A stretch of DNA of 64,000 nt from Caulobacter sp. (lineage in GTDB: Bacteria; Pseudomonadota; Alphaproteobacteria; Caulobacterales; Caulobacteraceae): assembly GCA_017745235.1 (NCBI GenBank), contig JAGHZU010000009.1:1-64000 (forward strand), in the 5' to 3' direction. The notes beneath the pieces were generated by a model. That model was not told the origin of the DNA. It ran no database searches and was given only the letters and a program-made list of their open reading frames with translations. Shown here one piece after another: positions 61,971 through 64,000 of the stretch. Each line of letters begins with the position of its first letter. Position 1 is the first letter of the stretch. The position numbers and the translations under genes are program-made.

Positions 61971-62756
61971 TTACTCGATCGGTTCATGCGCGCCTTCGGC
62001 GCCGCGGATCCAGTAGCCGGCGGCCTTGATCCGGCGGGGATCGACGCCCCGGACCTCGATCAGGTGAGCGCGGAGGGCGCGGGCGACACGGGCCTCGGCG
62101 GCCACCCAGAAGAAACCCTCGCCAGCCTTGGGGATCACCTCGTCCAGGCGTGCGATCAGGGCCGCGGCGTCGTCCACGTCGACCTGGTCGCGCAGCACCC
62201 AGTGGGGGCTCCAGGCGGCCGGGGTCTCGAAGGTCTGGACGTCGGCTTGCGTCTCTACGATCGCCAGGCCGGATATCGTCAGGCCTTCGGGGGACTCTTC
62301 GACGCGGCGGCCGATGGCGGGCAGGGCGGTCTCGTCGCCGATCACGACCAGCCAGTCCACGGCCTCGGGCAAGAGGGTCGAGCCGCGGGGACCTCCGATC
62401 ACCAGGGTGTCCCCGACCTTGGCCGCCAGGGCCCAGGCGGTGGCGGGGCCAGCGTCGTGGACGGCGAAGTCGATGACCAGGCGGCCTGCCGTCCGGTCGA
62501 AGGCGCGCGGGGTGTAGTCGCGCATGATCGTCTCGCCTCCGGGACCCGGGATCATCAGCTTGACGTGGTCGTCGGGGCTGGCGCTGGGGAAGTCGGTCAG
62601 GTCGGGCGAGCGGAACACCAGCCGCAGCATGCCGGGCGAAAGGCGCTCGACCGTCTCGACCACGCAGTCGCGGCGGCGGATGTCGTGGCGCATGCGGCGC
62701 AGGGCCCAGCGATCGGAGGCGGGCGTGGGGGATTGGGCGTCGTCGGCGGGCGTCAT
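61971..62756 (-). CDS. Siderophore-interacting protein (FAD-dependent ferric reductase)
   Basis: A 261-residue SIP/ViuB-type flavoprotein. The FAD-binding domain contains RDYTPRAFD and LVIDFAVHDAGPATAWALAA. The NAD(P)H domain has VVIGDETALPAIGRRVEESP and a C-terminal YWIRGAE. It reduces ferric siderophores in the cytoplasm to release iron. Directly upstream are two TATATCGAAA repeats 17 bases apart, typical of a small transcription factor such as PadR or a similar dimer. It is divergent from nothing visible; the next gene upstream (62865) is on the same strand. Confidence 0.92.
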   Translation of the reverse strand: MTPADDAQSPTPASDRWALRRMRHDIRRRDCVVETVERLSPGMLRLVFRSPDLTDFPSASPDDHVKLMIPGPGGETIMRDYTPRAFDRTAGRLVIDFAVHDAGPATAWALAAKVGDTLVIGGPRGSTLLPEAVDWLVVIGDETALPAIGRRVEESPEGLTISGLAIVETQADVQTFETPAAWSPHWVLRDQVDVDDAAALIARLDEVIPKAGEGFFWVAAEARVARALRAHLIEVRGVDPRRIKAAGYWIRGAEGAHEPIE

Positions 62757-62774
62757 TCTTCGATCCGGTCTCGT

Positions 62775-62801
62775 TATATCGAAATCACAGATATATCGAA
62801 A
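62775..62801. promoter_or_regulatory. Direct repeats before the siderophore-interacting gene
   Basis: TATATCGAAA occurs at 62775-62784 and 62792-62801, spaced 17 bases apart, within the promoter of the gene starting at 62756. The AT-rich repeats stand out in the GC-rich background and suggest a dimeric regulator, possibly PadR-type, as such genes are often adjacent. Confidence 0.5.
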
Positions 62802-62864
62802 CCGTGTCGGGTCAAGGGCGGCCGGACGTGAAACCTCGCCCGGCCGCCTTCGCTGTTCTTCGAC

Positions 62865-64000
62865 CTATTCGGCCGCGACCTGTTCGGGGGCGCGGGTCCA
62901 GCGATTCTCCGGAACCGGCAGGCCCAGGTGGCCGCGCAGGGTGTCGTGTTCGTACTCCGTGCGGAACAGGCCCTTGGCCTGGAGGATCGGCACGACCTTT
63001 TCGCGGAACAGGGCGAAATCGCGCGGACGAGTCACGTGCAGGATGAAGCCGTCGACGGCCCGCCCGACGAACCAGCGCTCGATCTCGTCGGCGATGGTCT
63101 GGGGCGAACCGACGAAGTTGGCGCGCCAGCGCCCGAAACGCTCGGCCGCCTGGCGCACGGTCAGGTTCTCGGCTTGGGCGATCCGCACGATGCGCTCGGC
63201 GTGGCCCTTGTAGCTGTTGAGGCTGAGTTGGCTGACGTCCGGGAACGGACCGTCCAGCGGGTATTGCTTGAAGTCGTGATAGCCGAAGGCGCGGCCGAGT
63301 TCGACCAGCAACTTGTCGATCTCGCGGCTTCCGGCCTGGGCCTCGGCCAAGGCCTGGGCCTCATCGTCGGTGTCGGCGATGATCGGGGCGATGCCGGGCA
63401 GGACGCTGATGTGGTCGGGATCGCGGCCCAGGGCCGCGGCGCGGGCCTTGAGGTCGGCATAGTACTCCACCGCGTCCTCGAAGGTGTCGACGCCGGCGAA
63501 GACGCCCTCGGCGATGCGCGCGCCCAGGTCGCGGCCCGCGCCGCTGACCCCGGCCTGGAAGATCACCGGCTGACCCTGGGCCGAGCGCGAGAGGGCCAGG
63601 GGGCCGGCCACGGAGAAGTGCTTGCCCTTGTGGTTGAGCGCATGCTGCTTGGACTTGTCCAGGAACACCCCGGCGGCCTTGTCGCGCGGGAAGGCGTCGT
63701 CCTCGTAACTGTCCCACAGGCCCTGGACCACGTCGACGAACTCGCCGGCCCGCTCGTAGCGCTCGCCGTGCTCGAAGTGCTGGTCGCGGCCGTAGTTGCG
63801 CGCGGCGCCCTCCAGGCCCGTGGTCACCACGTTCCAGCCGGCGCGGCCCTTGCTGATGTGGTCCAGCGAGCCGAACTGGCGGGCGACGTTGTAAGGCTCC
63901 CAGTAGGAAGTGGTCAGGGTGCCGACCAGGCCGATCTTCGAGGTCGAGACCGCCAGGGCCGACAGCAGCGTCAACGGCTCAAGGCGATTGAGGAAGTGGG
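62865..64000 (-). CDS. LLM class flavin-dependent monooxygenase (NtaA/SnaA/DszA type), partial
   Basis: The gene continues past the window edge. The visible part has LTLLSALAVSTSKIGLVGTL and TTSYWEPYNVARQFGSLDHI, GRAGWNVVTTGLEGAARNYG, QPVIFQAGVSGAGRDLGARI and NFVGSPQTIADEIERWFVGR. These identify the FMN-dependent NtaA/SnaA/DszA group, which oxidises chelators, sulfones or antibiotic precursors with a separate reductase. About 378 of an expected 440-450 residues are seen, and the start lies outside. Substrate unknown. Confidence 0.92.
   Translation of the reverse strand, partial: HFLNRLEPLTLLSALAVSTSKIGLVGTLTTSYWEPYNVARQFGSLDHISKGRAGWNVVTTGLEGAARNYGRDQHFEHGERYERAGEFVDVVQGLWDSYEDDAFPRDKAAGVFLDKSKQHALNHKGKHFSVAGPLALSRSAQGQPVIFQAGVSGAGRDLGARIAEGVFAGVDTFEDAVEYYADLKARAAALGRDPDHISVLPGIAPIIADTDDEAQALAEAQAGSREIDKLLVELGRAFGYHDFKQYPLDGPFPDVSQLSLNSYKGHAERIVRIAQAENLTVRQAAERFGRWRANFVGSPQTIADEIERWFVGRAVDGFILHVTRPRDFALFREKVVPILQAKGLFRTEYEHDTLRGHLGLPVPENRWTRAPEQVAAE

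Noticed and set aside
61747-61971. A 74-codon minus-strand frame starting MSFMLILFRGMSMKD, overlapping the alkB 5' end
   Set aside because: Most of it lies inside alkB in another frame, its start is in the inverted repeat, and it has no ribosome site.
1-64000. CRISPR arrays, tRNA/rRNA genes and insertion sequences
   Set aside because: No regularly spaced repeats, tRNA-like cloverleaf with CCA end, rRNA segments or transposase genes with terminal repeats were seen by eye.

Overview
This looks like a stretch of Caulobacter, or a very close relative, chromosome. The DNA is GC-rich with strong GC bias at third codon positions. It carries a Caulobacter-type flagellin cluster (two flagellins, FlaG, a PseH/FlmH-like acetyltransferase, a FlaEY-like protein). 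It also has alphaproteobacterial LexA boxes (GTTC-N7-GTTC), a TonB-dependent receptor next to a flavin halogenase, and LacI/ROK-controlled sugar genes. I see no tRNA, rRNA, CRISPR array, insertion sequence or intact prophage. About 57 protein genes fill most of the window. All identifications come from reading the sequence; no database search was run.

Layout. 1-3.2 kb: end of an unknown gene, an SDR, then an SDR/NTF2-like pair divergent from a LysR regulator. 3.3-11.6 kb, all on the minus strand: a flagellin locus running into a membrane protein, a lipoprotein and ssb, whose upstream region holds a perfect LexA box. 11.7-19.4 kb: WYL regulator, topoisomerase IB, RlmJ, chromate transporter, MeaB, YbjQ and two adjacent DUF4112 proteins. 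20-24 kb: both methylmalonyl-CoA mutase subunits with a translationally coupled NADAR protein; MeaB, their maturation GTPase, lies 2.5 kb away. 24-31 kb: nitronate monooxygenase, a lone phage-type DUF2793 gene, a yybP-ykoY (Mn2+) riboswitch in front of a TMEM165/GDT1 transporter, and a fused 5-oxoprolinase/hydantoinase.

30.6-40.1 kb is a carbohydrate region: alpha-ketoglutarate semialdehyde dehydrogenase divergent from a LacI regulator, a GH3 glycosidase divergent from a TonB-dependent receptor, and a flavin-dependent halogenase. 40-48 kb holds AraC and LysR regulators, a thiolase, an NmrA-like reductase, a Tat-exported hydrolase and several unrecognised proteins. 48.4-58.8 kb is a second carbohydrate locus: a 1274-residue secreted protein divergent from a GH27 alpha-galactosidase, then a ROK sugar kinase, an AGE-type epimerase and a carboxylesterase with overlapping or closely spaced starts, facing a ROK repressor. 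58.9-64 kb: two flavin monooxygenases, an HtrA-like protein lacking two catalytic residues, AlkB behind its own LexA box, and a siderophore-interacting reductase.

The strongest non-obvious signals are in RNA and regulation. A plus-strand small RNA gene (about 61162-61247) lies between minus-strand genes, with a Caulobacter-type promoter, a CCUCCC single-stranded segment and a textbook terminator. Its promoter carries a LacI-type operator matching the KGSADH operator 29 kb away at 11 of 14 bases. Also notable are a chain of four hairpins after the TonB receptor gene, a leader with a small ORF and nested hairpins before the alpha-galactosidase, a start-codon hairpin before the oxoprolinase, and a LexA box directly over the alkB promoter.
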